A stretch of DNA of 64,000 nt. It comes from Cohnella sp. WQ 127256. GTDB lineage: Bacteria; Bacillota; Bacilli; Paenibacillales; Paenibacillaceae. The DNA lies in the NCBI RefSeq assembly GCF_024519285.1, contig NZ_JAMZCY010000002.1, positions 248,001-312,000 on the forward strand, given 5' to 3'. Both the position numbers and the translations under genes were made by a program. Below, piece after piece: positions 41,845-50,489 of this stretch (within the stretch, counting starts at the first letter, position 1; every line of letters starts with the position of its first letter). Below the pieces are notes generated by a model that searched no databases, had not been told where the DNA came from, and saw only the letters and a list, made by a program, of their open reading frames with translations.

Positions 41845-43386
41845 ATGTCAGAAACAGAATATGTATTAGAGCTTAAAGGCATCACCAAAATATTCCCTGG
41901 GGTCAAGGCCCTGGATGACGTCTATTTCAAATTGAAGCCCGGCGAGATTCACGCTTTGATGGGCGAGAACGGTGCAGGTAAATCGACCTTCATCAAGGTG
42001 ATCACCGGCGTTCATTCTCCTGAGGAAGGCGAGATGGTTTTGAACGGACGGAAGGTGCAGTTTAACCATCCGACCGATGCCCAGAAGGCGGGAATCGCCG
42101 CTATATATCAGCACGTCACCTGCTATCCAGATTTAAGTGTGACGGAAAATATTTTCATGGGTCATGAGAAAATTCAACGGGGAACAAATCGCATTCTATG
42201 GAACGAAATGCATAAGGAAGCGGACACCCTTCTACAGCAATTGGGGGCGGGCTTCAGCCCGAAAACCTTGATGGGCGCACTGAGTGTAGCCGAGCAGCAA
42301 ATTGTGGAAATTGCCAAGGCGCTTTCTGTTGATGCGAAAATCATCATCATGGATGAGCCGACGGCTGCCCTTACGAAGAACGAGAGCGAAGAGCTATACC
42401 GGATTACAGAGCGGCTGCGTGATCGTGGAACGTCTATTATTTTCATCTCTCACCGGTTCGAGGATATGTACAGATTAGCAAGTAAAGTTACCGTGTTCCG
42501 AGATGCCAAATATATCGGGACCTGGAACGTAGATGAAATCTCAAATTCAGATTTAATTATAGCTATGGTCGGACGTGAAATCTCGCAGCTGTTCCCTAAG
42601 AAAGAAGCAGTAATTGGAGAGGAGCTTCTTCGTGTGGAGGGGATTGGAAAGACAGGGTATTTCGCCGATGTTTCTTTCTCTCTTCGCAGGGGAGAGATTC
42701 TAGGACTCACTGGTCTTGTTGGAGCAGGAAGGACAGAGGTGTGCCAAACGCTGTTCGGCATCGAACAATATGACAAAGGGACTGTTATTTTCAAAGGGAA
42801 GGTGCTTAAGGTCAAGACCCCCCGAGAGGCTATGCGGCTGGGAATTGGCTACTTGCCGGAGGATCGGCAGAAGCAGGGCCTGGTGCTCCAATGGGAGATT
42901 GGCCGCAATATCACATTACCTACGTTAAGCAAATTTGCAAACAAAGGGATCGTTAATTCCCGCAAGGAGCTCGACATCGCGAAACGGTTAGCTGAGAAGG
43001 TTAGCGTTAAAGCCAAGAGCGTGTTTGACTTGGTTAGCTCCTTATCGGGAGGTAATCAGCAGAAAGTTGTATTTGCCAAGCTGTTGACGGCAGAGCTCGA
43101 TGTGCTCATCTTGGATGAACCAACCAAAGGCGTAGACGTTGGAGCGAAATCGGCGATCTACGAGATGATCAGTGATCTGGCTTGTTCGGGATATGGCATC
43201 ATTCTCGTCTCATCAGAAATGCCGGAAATTATCGGGATGTGCGATAGGGTGGCTGTTATGCGGGAAGGTCGTGTGACGGCGATGTTGGATCGACAAGGTT
43301 TGACGCAGGAGGCCATTCTGGAAGCGTCGATGGATGATGGAGCGAGTGCGCCAAATACAGACGGTAAAAGGTGGGCGGGAGCATGA
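41845..43386 (+). CDS. Sugar ABC transporter ATPase with two ATP-binding cassettes
   Basis: A 513-residue duplicated ATPase of the CUT2 class (RbsA, MglA, RhaT). The first cassette has Walker A GENGAGKST near residue 38, signature LSVAEQQ near 146 and Walker B IIIMDEPTAAL near 166. The second has the degenerate Walker A LVGAGRTE near 292, signature LSGGNQQ near 400 and VLILDEPTKGVD near 420. A GGGGAG site precedes the ATG. The next gene overlaps its stop (ATGA). The gene order ATPase, permease, permease, binding protein, next to a mutarotase, matches the rhamnose importer RhaTPQS of Rhizobium. Confidence 0.94.
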   Translation: MSETEYVLELKGITKIFPGVKALDDVYFKLKPGEIHALMGENGAGKSTFIKVITGVHSPEEGEMVLNGRKVQFNHPTDAQKAGIAAIYQHVTCYPDLSVTENIFMGHEKIQRGTNRILWNEMHKEADTLLQQLGAGFSPKTLMGALSVAEQQIVEIAKALSVDAKIIIMDEPTAALTKNESEELYRITERLRDRGTSIIFISHRFEDMYRLASKVTVFRDAKYIGTWNVDEISNSDLIIAMVGREISQLFPKKEAVIGEELLRVEGIGKTGYFADVSFSLRRGEILGLTGLVGAGRTEVCQTLFGIEQYDKGTVIFKGKVLKVKTPREAMRLGIGYLPEDRQKQGLVLQWEIGRNITLPTLSKFANKGIVNSRKELDIAKRLAEKVSVKAKSVFDLVSSLSGGNQQKVVFAKLLTAELDVLILDEPTKGVDVGAKSAIYEMISDLACSGYGIILVSSEMPEIIGMCDRVAVMREGRVTAMLDRQGLTQEAILEASMDDGASAPNTDGKRWAGA

Positions 43387-44432
43387 AACAGACAACAACG
43401 GAGTCCGCCGTATTGCAAGGGTCACAGATTAGCCAAGACAAACAGAAGCAATCAGCAAGCGCGATGATCGCAAAATTCAGAGAGCTTGGCTTGTTAGCGT
43501 TCATCGTTTTGCTTTCCATTGGTGTGCAGATCCGTAACCCGAGCTTCCTAACTTGGGAAAATATTAACGATATTGCAACGAATACGGCAATCCTCAGCAT
43601 TCTAGCGGTTGGGATGATGCTAGTCATCATTACAAGAGGAATCGATCTTTCCATAGGGGCTACCTTGGCTCTATCTGGAATGATCGCTGCGTTGACGGTG
43701 AGCCATTATCCGGACTTACACCCCTTACTAGCGATTGCAGTAGGTGTGGGTATCGGATTGGTATGCGGAATAGTGCTCGGCTTCCTAGTTGCGTGGGTTA
43801 ATATTTTACCGATCATTGCCACTCTAGGAATGATGAACGTATTTCGTGGGTTAACTTTCGAGACAAGTGGAGGAAAATGGGTTAGCGCGCATCAGATGCC
43901 GGCCAGCTTTAAGGGAATCGCTACAGGATCATTATTTGGAATTAACAACCTTATCCTCATTGCCATTGTGATCTACATTGTTGCTTATTACTTTATTAGC
44001 CACACTCGCACCGGCAGAAGGATATACGCTGTCGGGAGCAATCCAGATTCGGCGGAAATTAGCGGAATCCGGACAGGTAGAGTTTTGTGGCTTGTATACA
44101 CGATTATGGGCGGCTTGTCTGGGCTCGCTGGTGTCCTATGGGTATCCAAATTTGCTTCGGCTCAAGGAGACACCGCATCCGGTTACGAGCTCAGTGTTAT
44201 CGCTGCATGTGTACTTGGTGGCGTTAGTATTGCTGGTGGAGTCGGCAAAATCTCCGGCATCGTGCTGGGTGCGATCCTGCTCGGAATTTTGAATAATGCG
44301 CTACCGATGATTAACGTTTCACCGTTCTGGCAGATGTTTATCCAAGGAACGATCATCCTCATAGCCGTGCTGGTCAATGCTCTGGTCAAGCGGGGAATCG
44401 ACCGCAATCATCTGATGAGGAGGAAAATATAA
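43383..44432 (+). CDS. Sugar ABC permease, RbsC/RhaP type
   Basis: A 349-residue integral membrane protein of the BPD_transp_2 family with about ten hydrophobic segments. Visible landmarks are MLVIITRGIDLSIGA near residue 82 (the conserved GIDLSIG loop) and AYYFISHTRTGRRIYAVGSNPDSAEISG, split around residue 205, the cytoplasmic loop that contacts the ATPase. ATG at 43383 overlaps the ATPase stop. A GTG four codons upstream is also in frame. It forms a heterodimer with the next permease. Confidence 0.92.
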   Translation: MKQTTTESAVLQGSQISQDKQKQSASAMIAKFRELGLLAFIVLLSIGVQIRNPSFLTWENINDIATNTAILSILAVGMMLVIITRGIDLSIGATLALSGMIAALTVSHYPDLHPLLAIAVGVGIGLVCGIVLGFLVAWVNILPIIATLGMMNVFRGLTFETSGGKWVSAHQMPASFKGIATGSLFGINNLILIAIVIYIVAYYFISHTRTGRRIYAVGSNPDSAEISGIRTGRVLWLVYTIMGGLSGLAGVLWVSKFASAQGDTASGYELSVIAACVLGGVSIAGGVGKISGIVLGAILLGILNNALPMINVSPFWQMFIQGTIILIAVLVNALVKRGIDRNHLMRRKI

Positions 44433-44435
44433 GCC

Positions 44436-45425
44436 ATGAAACCAAGGTTGTTAGAGAACAAGAAGGATTTTACGCTAAAGGACTTTTTCCTCCAATGGGA
44501 ATGGCTGCTGGTCGTCCTGATTATGGCTGTGTTCATTATGAACACGAACTTGTCTGAATATTTTCTGGACTACGATAACTTAAGGGACGCAACGATGGGT
44601 TTCCTTGATAAAGCATTCATGGTGCTGCCAATGGTGTTCATCATTCTCATGGGAGATATCGATATTTCTGTTGGGTCGATCGTGGCCTTGTCGTCTGTTA
44701 TTATGGGGGATTTGTATAACCACGGTATGCCGATGGAATGGGCTATGGTTGTGTGTTTGGCAGTCGGAGCGCTGTGTGGATGGATTAACGGACTACTCAT
44801 CGTCAAGTTCAAGGAATTGTCCGCAGTTATCGTAACCTTGGCGACAATGATCATCTATCGCGGAATTGCTTATATCATTCTGGAAGACCAGGCTTCAGGT
44901 AAATTTCCGGAATGGTTCAAGTTTCTTGGGTGGGATTATGTGGGCAACATTCCTTTCATTCTGATTACCTTTGCAGTGTTCGCCGTCGCTTTCGGATTTC
45001 TACTTCATAAGACTACGTTCGGAAGAAGGGTATATGCGATTGGCAACAATGCAACCGCAAGCCGCTACTCCGGGGTTCAGGTCGATAGAATTAAGATTAT
45101 CGTATTTACTCTCGCCGGATTGATGGCTGCTGTTACTGCGATATTCCTGACTTCGAGAATGGGAAGCACGCGGCCGAACATTGCAACAGGCTACGAGCTG
45201 GAAGTCATAGCTATGGTTGTACTTGGAGGGATTAGCACCGCTGGAGGTAAAGGAAGAATGATCGGGGCTATCCTAGCGGTGTTCTTGATCGGCTTCCTGC
45301 GTTATGGGTTGGGTCTTGTAAATGTATCTGCCCAAATGCTGCTTATCATCTTGGGACTGCTGCTCATTTTCTCCGTGGCGATTCCTCAGCTTAAGCTTCG
45401 CTTCACCACAGGACGTAAGGCCTGA
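44436..45425 (+). CDS. Sugar ABC permease, RbsC/RhaQ type
   Basis: Second permease of the importer, 329 residues, same family. It shows ILMGDIDISVGSIVALSS near residue 70 and TTFGRRVYAIGNNATASRYSG (adjoining segments near residue 195), with the late VLGGISTAGGKG loop. ATG at 44436 is three bases after the previous stop, with GAGGAGG about 13 bases upstream. Having two different permeases rather than a homodimer is a feature of rhamnose and some pentose importers. Confidence 0.92.
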   Translation: MKPRLLENKKDFTLKDFFLQWEWLLVVLIMAVFIMNTNLSEYFLDYDNLRDATMGFLDKAFMVLPMVFIILMGDIDISVGSIVALSSVIMGDLYNHGMPMEWAMVVCLAVGALCGWINGLLIVKFKELSAVIVTLATMIIYRGIAYIILEDQASGKFPEWFKFLGWDYVGNIPFILITFAVFAVAFGFLLHKTTFGRRVYAIGNNATASRYSGVQVDRIKIIVFTLAGLMAAVTAIFLTSRMGSTRPNIATGYELEVIAMVVLGGISTAGGKGRMIGAILAVFLIGFLRYGLGLVNVSAQMLLIILGLLLIFSVAIPQLKLRFTTGRKA

Positions 45426-45489
45426 ATCGTGTTACATGACAGTCTCTAGACTGTTTTGTATAGATAAACCACAGATGAAAAGGGAGGAA

Positions 45490-46566
45490 ATGAAATTGAA
45501 AAAGATTTTAATCACTTGTCTGACGGCCGTATTACTGATGACGTTAGTCTCAGCTTGCGGAGGCAAAAACTCCAATAACGATGCAAGTCCAGCGGCATCC
45601 AAAAGCTCTGATGCAGGTTCTGCGGATGCGGGTGGTAAGAAGAAGTTCGCTATTATTTTCAAAAATACAGGTAACCCGTACGGCGAGAAGGAAATGGAAG
45701 GCTACAAGAAAGCGATTGAAGAGCTTGGCTATGAAGCGATTCTGAAAGCACCAGATCAACCGACTGCTGAAGCTCAAATTACGATGATCGATGAGCTAAT
45801 CTCACAGAAGGTTAATGCAATCGCTATGGTAGGTAATGACCCAGATGCCCTGCAGCCTGCTCTGGAAAAAGCGATGAAAGCCGGAATCAAAGTACTTTCC
45901 TTAGACTCCGCGGTTAACGCGAAGAGCCGTCTAGTGCATATTAACCAAGCGGATCCGGAGCGCATCGGTCGTACACTGATCCAAGGTGTCGTCGAAATGA
46001 TTGGCGGATCGGGTGAAATTGCAATCCTGAGTGCGACTTCCCAAGCGACAAACCAGAATCTATGGATCGAGTGGATGAAGAAAGAATTAGAAGATCCGAA
46101 GTACAAAGACGTTAAGTTGGTCAAAGTCGCTTATGGCGACGATCTTCGTGACAAGAGCGTATCCGAAGCAGAAGCTCTGCTGAAATCCTATCCGAATCTT
46201 AAAGGAATTATTGCTCCGACAACTGTCGGAATCGCGGCGGCAGGTAAAGTGTTAACGGACAAAGGACTCAAAGGAAAAGTACAATTGACTGGGCTAGGAC
46301 TGCCGAGCGAGATGGCAGAATACATCGAAAGTGGTATTTGTCCTTGGATGTACCTGTGGAATCCGATTGACGTTGGTTACTTGGCGGGTTATGTTGCTGA
46401 TGCTCTAGTTAATGGATCGATCACAGGTAAAGTAGGAGACAAAGTAACTGCGGGCACTATTGGGGAGCGAGAAGTTATTCAAGACGGCGAAGGCACGCAA
46501 ATCATGCTCGGTGACCCGTTCAAATTCGACGCTTCTAACATCGCAGAGTGGAAATCTGTATATTAA
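45490..46566 (+). CDS. Sugar-binding lipoprotein of the RhaS type (second copy)
   Basis: Extracellular binding protein of 358 residues for the importer. The signal ILITCLTAVLLMTLVSAC ends in the lipobox VSAC, then a Ser/Asp/Ala linker. The mature part has KFAIIFKNTGNPYGEKEM near residue 55 and VNAIAMVGNDPDALQP near 115, typical of periplasmic-binding-protein type 4 proteins, and resembles autoinducer-2 and rhamnose-binding proteins. The start is uncertain: ATG 45490 is only two bases after GGAGG, and TTG 45496 has better spacing. It ends the operon, followed by a 16-bp inverted repeat. Confidence 0.92.
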   Translation: MKLKKILITCLTAVLLMTLVSACGGKNSNNDASPAASKSSDAGSADAGGKKKFAIIFKNTGNPYGEKEMEGYKKAIEELGYEAILKAPDQPTAEAQITMIDELISQKVNAIAMVGNDPDALQPALEKAMKAGIKVLSLDSAVNAKSRLVHINQADPERIGRTLIQGVVEMIGGSGEIAILSATSQATNQNLWIEWMKKELEDPKYKDVKLVKVAYGDDLRDKSVSEAEALLKSYPNLKGIIAPTTVGIAAAGKVLTDKGLKGKVQLTGLGLPSEMAEYIESGICPWMYLWNPIDVGYLAGYVADALVNGSITGKVGDKVTAGTIGEREVIQDGEGTQIMLGDPFKFDASNIAEWKSVY

Positions 46567-46590
46567 GAGTATTCATTTATTAATAGTAAG

Positions 46591-46637
46591 AACAAAGAAG
46601 GAGAGACCAGCCCTGTGCTGTTCTCTCCTTCTTTGTT
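46591..46637. terminator. Long perfect inverted repeat after the sugar importer operon
   Basis: AACAAAGAAGGAGAGA and its exact complement TCTCTCCTTCTTTGTT form a 16-bp stem with a 15-base loop. There is no uninterrupted T-run after it, but the last stem bases are T-rich. It is the probable terminator of the operon. Confidence 0.7.
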
Positions 46638-46810
46638 GTAGCCATCTTGGATATAGCACGCTCTAGCGTGACTATACATTCACACAAATGCCTAATAATA
46701 CTTAGAATCTATTATATTGTGAGGATAAACATTTGATATTATAGTGTTTACACCTTATCCTTAGGTAAATATAACCAAAAATCACATCAAGAAGCTTGGG
46801 AGAATGCATC

Positions 46811-48574
46811 ATGGGAATGAACAAAGCTGGAAATGGATTTAGATTTAGCATAAGGAATAAATTACTAATTGTTTGTTCTGTTCTTCTCATCGTTCCGATC
46901 GTAGTATTCGGTGGGGTGATCTATCAGGTAACAAAAACCGAGACAACCGCTCTGATTGAAAGTGGATTGAAAAACAATGTGAAGATGGCCAGCGAAATGC
47001 TGACTTCACTTGAGAAATCGGTGCAGAACGGATCGCTGACAAAGGAAGCAGCTCAGGAACAACTGCGTATCATTCTTCTGGGGGAAAAAGAGGCCGACAA
47101 TACTCGTCCGATAAATCAAGCTTTTGACTTGGGAGAAAGCGGGTACTTTTATGTCCTGGATGAGAAGGGGACATTATTAGCACATCCACAGCTCGAAGGC
47201 CAAAACATTTGGGATAAAAAGACTTCCAACGGGATTTATTACATACAGGAAGTTGTGAAAGCTGCACAAAACGGAGGTGGCTCCACTTATTACGATTGGC
47301 CGCTCCCCGACAGTACCAAAGAAGCGCGTAAGATTGTATATGCGGAGCTTTCATCCGATTGGGGATGGGTCATTGCAGCCGGTTCCTATATGCAGGACTA
47401 CAACGGTGGGCAACGTAATATTCTGTTAACGATGGTCATTACTTTGGGGATTTGCTTAACAGTCGGAATGGTTGTTCTGACCCTCTTTGCCCTTCATATT
47501 TCGAAGCCAGTCGTTCGGATCTCGGAGCAAGCGCGGCGAATGGCGGAAGGTGACTTGAGTGGTAATCAGATGGTTACCGTCACCGGTAAGGATGAGATTG
47601 GACAGTTAGCTGCGTCGTTTAACAGTCTATCTCACAATCTCCGGGAGCTCGTTGGTAACCAGCACCTTAGTGCGAGTGCGCTTGCTGCTTCTTCAAATAA
47701 TCTATCGATTATTATCGGGGAGACGGTACAAGCGGTTCATCAGTCCTCCGAATCTTTAGCGGAGTTGGCTGTCAATAACGAAACACAAGCAAGCAGCATC
47801 GAAGAGACTTCGAGGGCGATGGAAGAGATGACGGGCGGTATTGACCGGATTGCGACTTCAGCGACAACGACCTTCGAAGCATCCGCTGCAACTTTGCAAG
47901 AAACGGAGACAGGGAATGAATTAATTGTCCAGTCATCGGAGCAGATGGCTAGTGTTAGTCTCACAGTAAGTGATCTAAGCGCGGTTATTAATCAGCTGGG
48001 CGCTCGTTCTCATCAGATCGGAGACATTGTCGTAGCCATCAGAGAAATCTCCTCGCAGACGAACCTGTTGGCACTGAATGCTTCCATTGAAGCAGCCAGA
48101 GCGGGAGAACACGGTAAAGGCTTTGCTGTCGTAGCGGGTGAAATCCGCAAGCTTGCAGAGCGTTCTGATGAGTCTGCCGTACAAGTGGCTGAACTTATTC
48201 AAACAATTGTTGATGATATTGCTCATGCAGGTAATGCTATGGCTAAAGGTGAAATGGAAGTACTAGCAAGTACAGAATCGATCCATAAGACAGGTGAGGC
48301 ATTAGAGAAGATTCTTAATGCAACTCGTAGCGTTGTCAGTCAGGCAGAGGAAGCTTCTGCGGCAGCTGAGCAAATGTCGGCGAGCGCGCAGGAAATCTCG
48401 GCTGCGTTGCAACAGATGGAGAACGTATCCTCGAATTCAGCTGAAGCAGCAAGTAGCATCTCAGCCGTATCAGAAGAGCAGCTAGCATCTTTAGAGGAAA
48501 TTTCAGCTTCCGCCCAGAGTTTAAGTCAGATGTCCGACAATATGAAGCAGCTGTTGAATAAATTCAAGATATAA
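46811..48574 (+). CDS. Methyl-accepting chemotaxis protein with single Cache domain
   Basis: Chemoreceptor of 587 residues. A transmembrane helix near residues 15-37 is followed by an extracellular sCache_2-type domain ([19 protein letters not shown] near residue 110), a second transmembrane helix ([20 protein letters not shown]), HAMP, and the long cytoplasmic signalling coiled coil with the conserved hairpin tip ([23 protein letters not shown], residues 412-434 split around LLALN). ATG at 46811 has GGGAG eight bases upstream. Cache domains of this type often sense small organic acids. It stands alone; no other chemotaxis gene is near. Confidence 0.93.
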   Translation: MGMNKAGNGFRFSIRNKLLIVCSVLLIVPIVVFGGVIYQVTKTETTALIESGLKNNVKMASEMLTSLEKSVQNGSLTKEAAQEQLRIILLGEKEADNTRPINQAFDLGESGYFYVLDEKGTLLAHPQLEGQNIWDKKTSNGIYYIQEVVKAAQNGGGSTYYDWPLPDSTKEARKIVYAELSSDWGWVIAAGSYMQDYNGGQRNILLTMVITLGICLTVGMVVLTLFALHISKPVVRISEQARRMAEGDLSGNQMVTVTGKDEIGQLAASFNSLSHNLRELVGNQHLSASALAASSNNLSIIIGETVQAVHQSSESLAELAVNNETQASSIEETSRAMEEMTGGIDRIATSATTTFEASAATLQETETGNELIVQSSEQMASVSLTVSDLSAVINQLGARSHQIGDIVVAIREISSQTNLLALNASIEAARAGEHGKGFAVVAGEIRKLAERSDESAVQVAELIQTIVDDIAHAGNAMAKGEMEVLASTESIHKTGEALEKILNATRSVVSQAEEASAAAEQMSASAQEISAALQQMENVSSNSAEAASSISAVSEEQLASLEEISASAQSLSQMSDNMKQLLNKFKI

Positions 48575-48657
48575 TTGAGGTTTGCAAAGGATAGAGCTAA
48601 CATTTACAATCAATTCAACTGACAATCATGTATCAGCTTGAAGGGAGTACCTCTATA

Positions 48658-49389
48658 GTGGAGTCCGCTTTAATCGGCAGTATCATATCGGCCATGGCTA
48701 CAGTACTCGGAGCTGCTCCTATATTTTTTATAAAGAAGCTGTCTGAGAAATGGAAGGATATTCTTATTGCCTTTACGGCTGGGATCATGGTATCCGCGTC
48801 AACCTTCGGATTAATGCCGCAGGCGATTAATGAATCTGGTATTATTGGTCTAACTTTTGGCATTATTGTTGGTATTTTAGTTCTAGATTTAATTGAGAAA
48901 AATATACCGCATATCGACGTAGAGAACGACAGCCGCATCAGTTCCTTTGATTCCAAATCCTTGCTTGTTATTATTGCTCTATTCATACATAACATCCCTG
49001 AGGGCTTGAGTACGGGATTTAGTTATGCAAGCCAGAATGAAGGCCTTGGTCCCATGGTTGCGATCTCAATCGGTGCTCAGAATATGCCGGAAGGTCTTGT
49101 TCTCGCGATCTTCTTAATTAATTCTAAAGTGAGTAAGCTGAAATCCTTTGCTATTGTTTTCTTGACGGGATTAGTGGAAGCTGTCTCGGCGATCGTTGGG
49201 TATCTTACAGCAAGCAGTATTCAGGGCTTGATTGGTTTCGGTTTAGCTTTCGCGGCAGGTGCGATGCTGTTCATCGCTTACAAGGAGTTAATCCCGGAAA
49301 GCCACGGTCATGGCTATGAACGCCCTTCTACTTATTCGTTTATTTTCGGGCTATTGATCATGGTTTATATTAGTCATTGGTTTGGATGA
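48658..49389 (+). CDS. ZIP-family metal transporter
   Basis: A 243-residue membrane protein predicted to import divalent metal ions such as zinc. The metal-binding motifs of the ZIP family are present: HNIPEGLSTG near residue 110 in helix IV and QNMPEGLVLA near 141 in helix V. Eight hydrophobic segments fit the family. I favour GTG at 48658, about ten bases after AAGGGAG; an ATG at 48628 would add ten hydrophilic residues with no ribosome site. It is monocistronic and not adjacent to a Zur-type regulator. Confidence 0.9.
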   Translation: MESALIGSIISAMATVLGAAPIFFIKKLSEKWKDILIAFTAGIMVSASTFGLMPQAINESGIIGLTFGIIVGILVLDLIEKNIPHIDVENDSRISSFDSKSLLVIIALFIHNIPEGLSTGFSYASQNEGLGPMVAISIGAQNMPEGLVLAIFLINSKVSKLKSFAIVFLTGLVEAVSAIVGYLTASSIQGLIGFGLAFAAGAMLFIAYKELIPESHGHGYERPSTYSFIFGLLIMVYISHWFG

Positions 49390-49505
49390 AATAGCTGACC
49401 TCTGTCATAAGTGGAGAAAGGATCTCTCGGGATCGTATAAGGAAATCAAGCTAAGGGGAAAATACCCCCAACTCGTAAGATGTCGAAGGTGATGAGGGTG
49501 ATTTG

Positions 49506-50021
49506 ATGGAGGAGCTTAAGTTTGTCAAGGAAACTCGTTGTTTCAAGGTTTCCAGAGTTTTTCCGACAGACGTGAATAATCATAATACGTTGTTTGGTGG
49601 TAAGCTGATGTCTTATATTGATGACATCGCCTCAATCTCCGCCTCCAAGCTATGCCGAGTCACATCTGTTACAGCATCTACGGATTCTGTTGATTTCCTC
49701 TATCCGATCCGACCTACCGATTCCGTATCGTTAGAATCATTCGTTACATGGACAGGGCGTAGCTCTATGGAGGTTTTCGTAAAAGTCATTCGAGAGGATT
49801 TAAGAAGTGGAGAGCGGAAAATCGCGGCAACTTCATTTCTGACTTTTGTTGCTTTGGATGACGAGAATAAGAAGATCTCTGTGCCGCAAATTGTACCTGA
49901 GACGGAAGAAGAACAGAAGTTGTTCGAAACAGCGGAGCATAGAATGGAAATGCGAAAGCACCGCAGAGAAGAAAGTAAGAAATTCGCAGATTATCTGCTT
50001 ACGCAATATCCATGGGAATAA
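49506..50021 (+). CDS. Acyl-CoA thioesterase, hotdog fold (YkhA-like)
   Basis: A 171-residue thioesterase of the 4HBT family close to Bacillus YkhA, which hydrolyses acyl-CoA. The active-site strand-helix NNHNTLFGGKLMSYIDDIA near residues 24-42 has the conserved Asn, Gly-Gly and Asp. The second strand pattern SVDFLYPIRPTDSV near residue 62 is also typical. ATG at 49506 follows GATGAGGGTG; a TTG one codon before is in frame. The charged C-terminal tail (EMRKHRREESKKFADYLL) is usual for this group. It has its own terminator. Confidence 0.88.
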   Translation: MEELKFVKETRCFKVSRVFPTDVNNHNTLFGGKLMSYIDDIASISASKLCRVTSVTASTDSVDFLYPIRPTDSVSLESFVTWTGRSSMEVFVKVIREDLRSGERKIAATSFLTFVALDDENKKISVPQIVPETEEEQKLFETAEHRMEMRKHRREESKKFADYLLTQYPWE

Positions 50022-50036
50022 AGTGAAATTGAATAT

Positions 50037-50084
50037 GGGGTTGTCCCAAGAGGTCTGTAGAGACCAAGGGGACAGCCCCATTTT
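50037..50084 (+). terminator. Terminator after the thioesterase gene
   Basis: GGGGTTGTCCC pairs with GGGACAGCCCC (one G-U), with an inner AGGTCT/AGACC stem, followed by TTTT. Confidence 0.85.
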
Positions 50085-50172
50085 CTGTTCGAATCAAATC
50101 GTGGTATAGGTTTAAGGCACTCGATACTTGTCCATTCTAGTAAAGAAATCTAGTCTACTAGAATGGGTGATT

Positions 50173-50454
50173 ATGATGCTCTTATTAGGATTAGCCGGAT
50201 TATTGACTTCTATAGCCTGCGCGACAACCGTCGGTACAGGACTACGTTCTGACATAGGTAAAGTATTAGGAACCGTGGTTGCGGCAATTGGAATTACATT
50301 AGGCTACACTGTCGGTACAGTCGTTTACAGTACAAATACAACTGTGCTTCTGGCAGCTTCTATTGGCATTATAACAGGATCGATCACTGTGATTGTAGGC
50401 AATATAGCGGTCCGAAGGTTGATTAAGAACGCTAAGATAGAGAGAAACTTCTAA
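50173..50454 (+). CDS. Small hypothetical membrane protein
   Basis: A 93-residue protein of unknown family with three predicted transmembrane helices (MMLLLGLAGLLTSIA, VLGTVVAAIGITLGYTVGTVV and a Gly/Ile-rich third) and a basic C-terminus (RRLIKNAKIERNF). The start is uncertain: ATG 50173 follows AATGGGTGATT, GTG 50167 and TTG 50128 are in frame. It lies between two unrelated genes and its ribosome site is weak. Confidence 0.55.
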   Translation: MMLLLGLAGLLTSIACATTVGTGLRSDIGKVLGTVVAAIGITLGYTVGTVVYSTNTTVLLAASIGIITGSITVIVGNIAVRRLIKNAKIERNF

Positions 50455-50489
50455 TCCATTCGTTACCGATTCAGAAAGTAAAAAATTCG

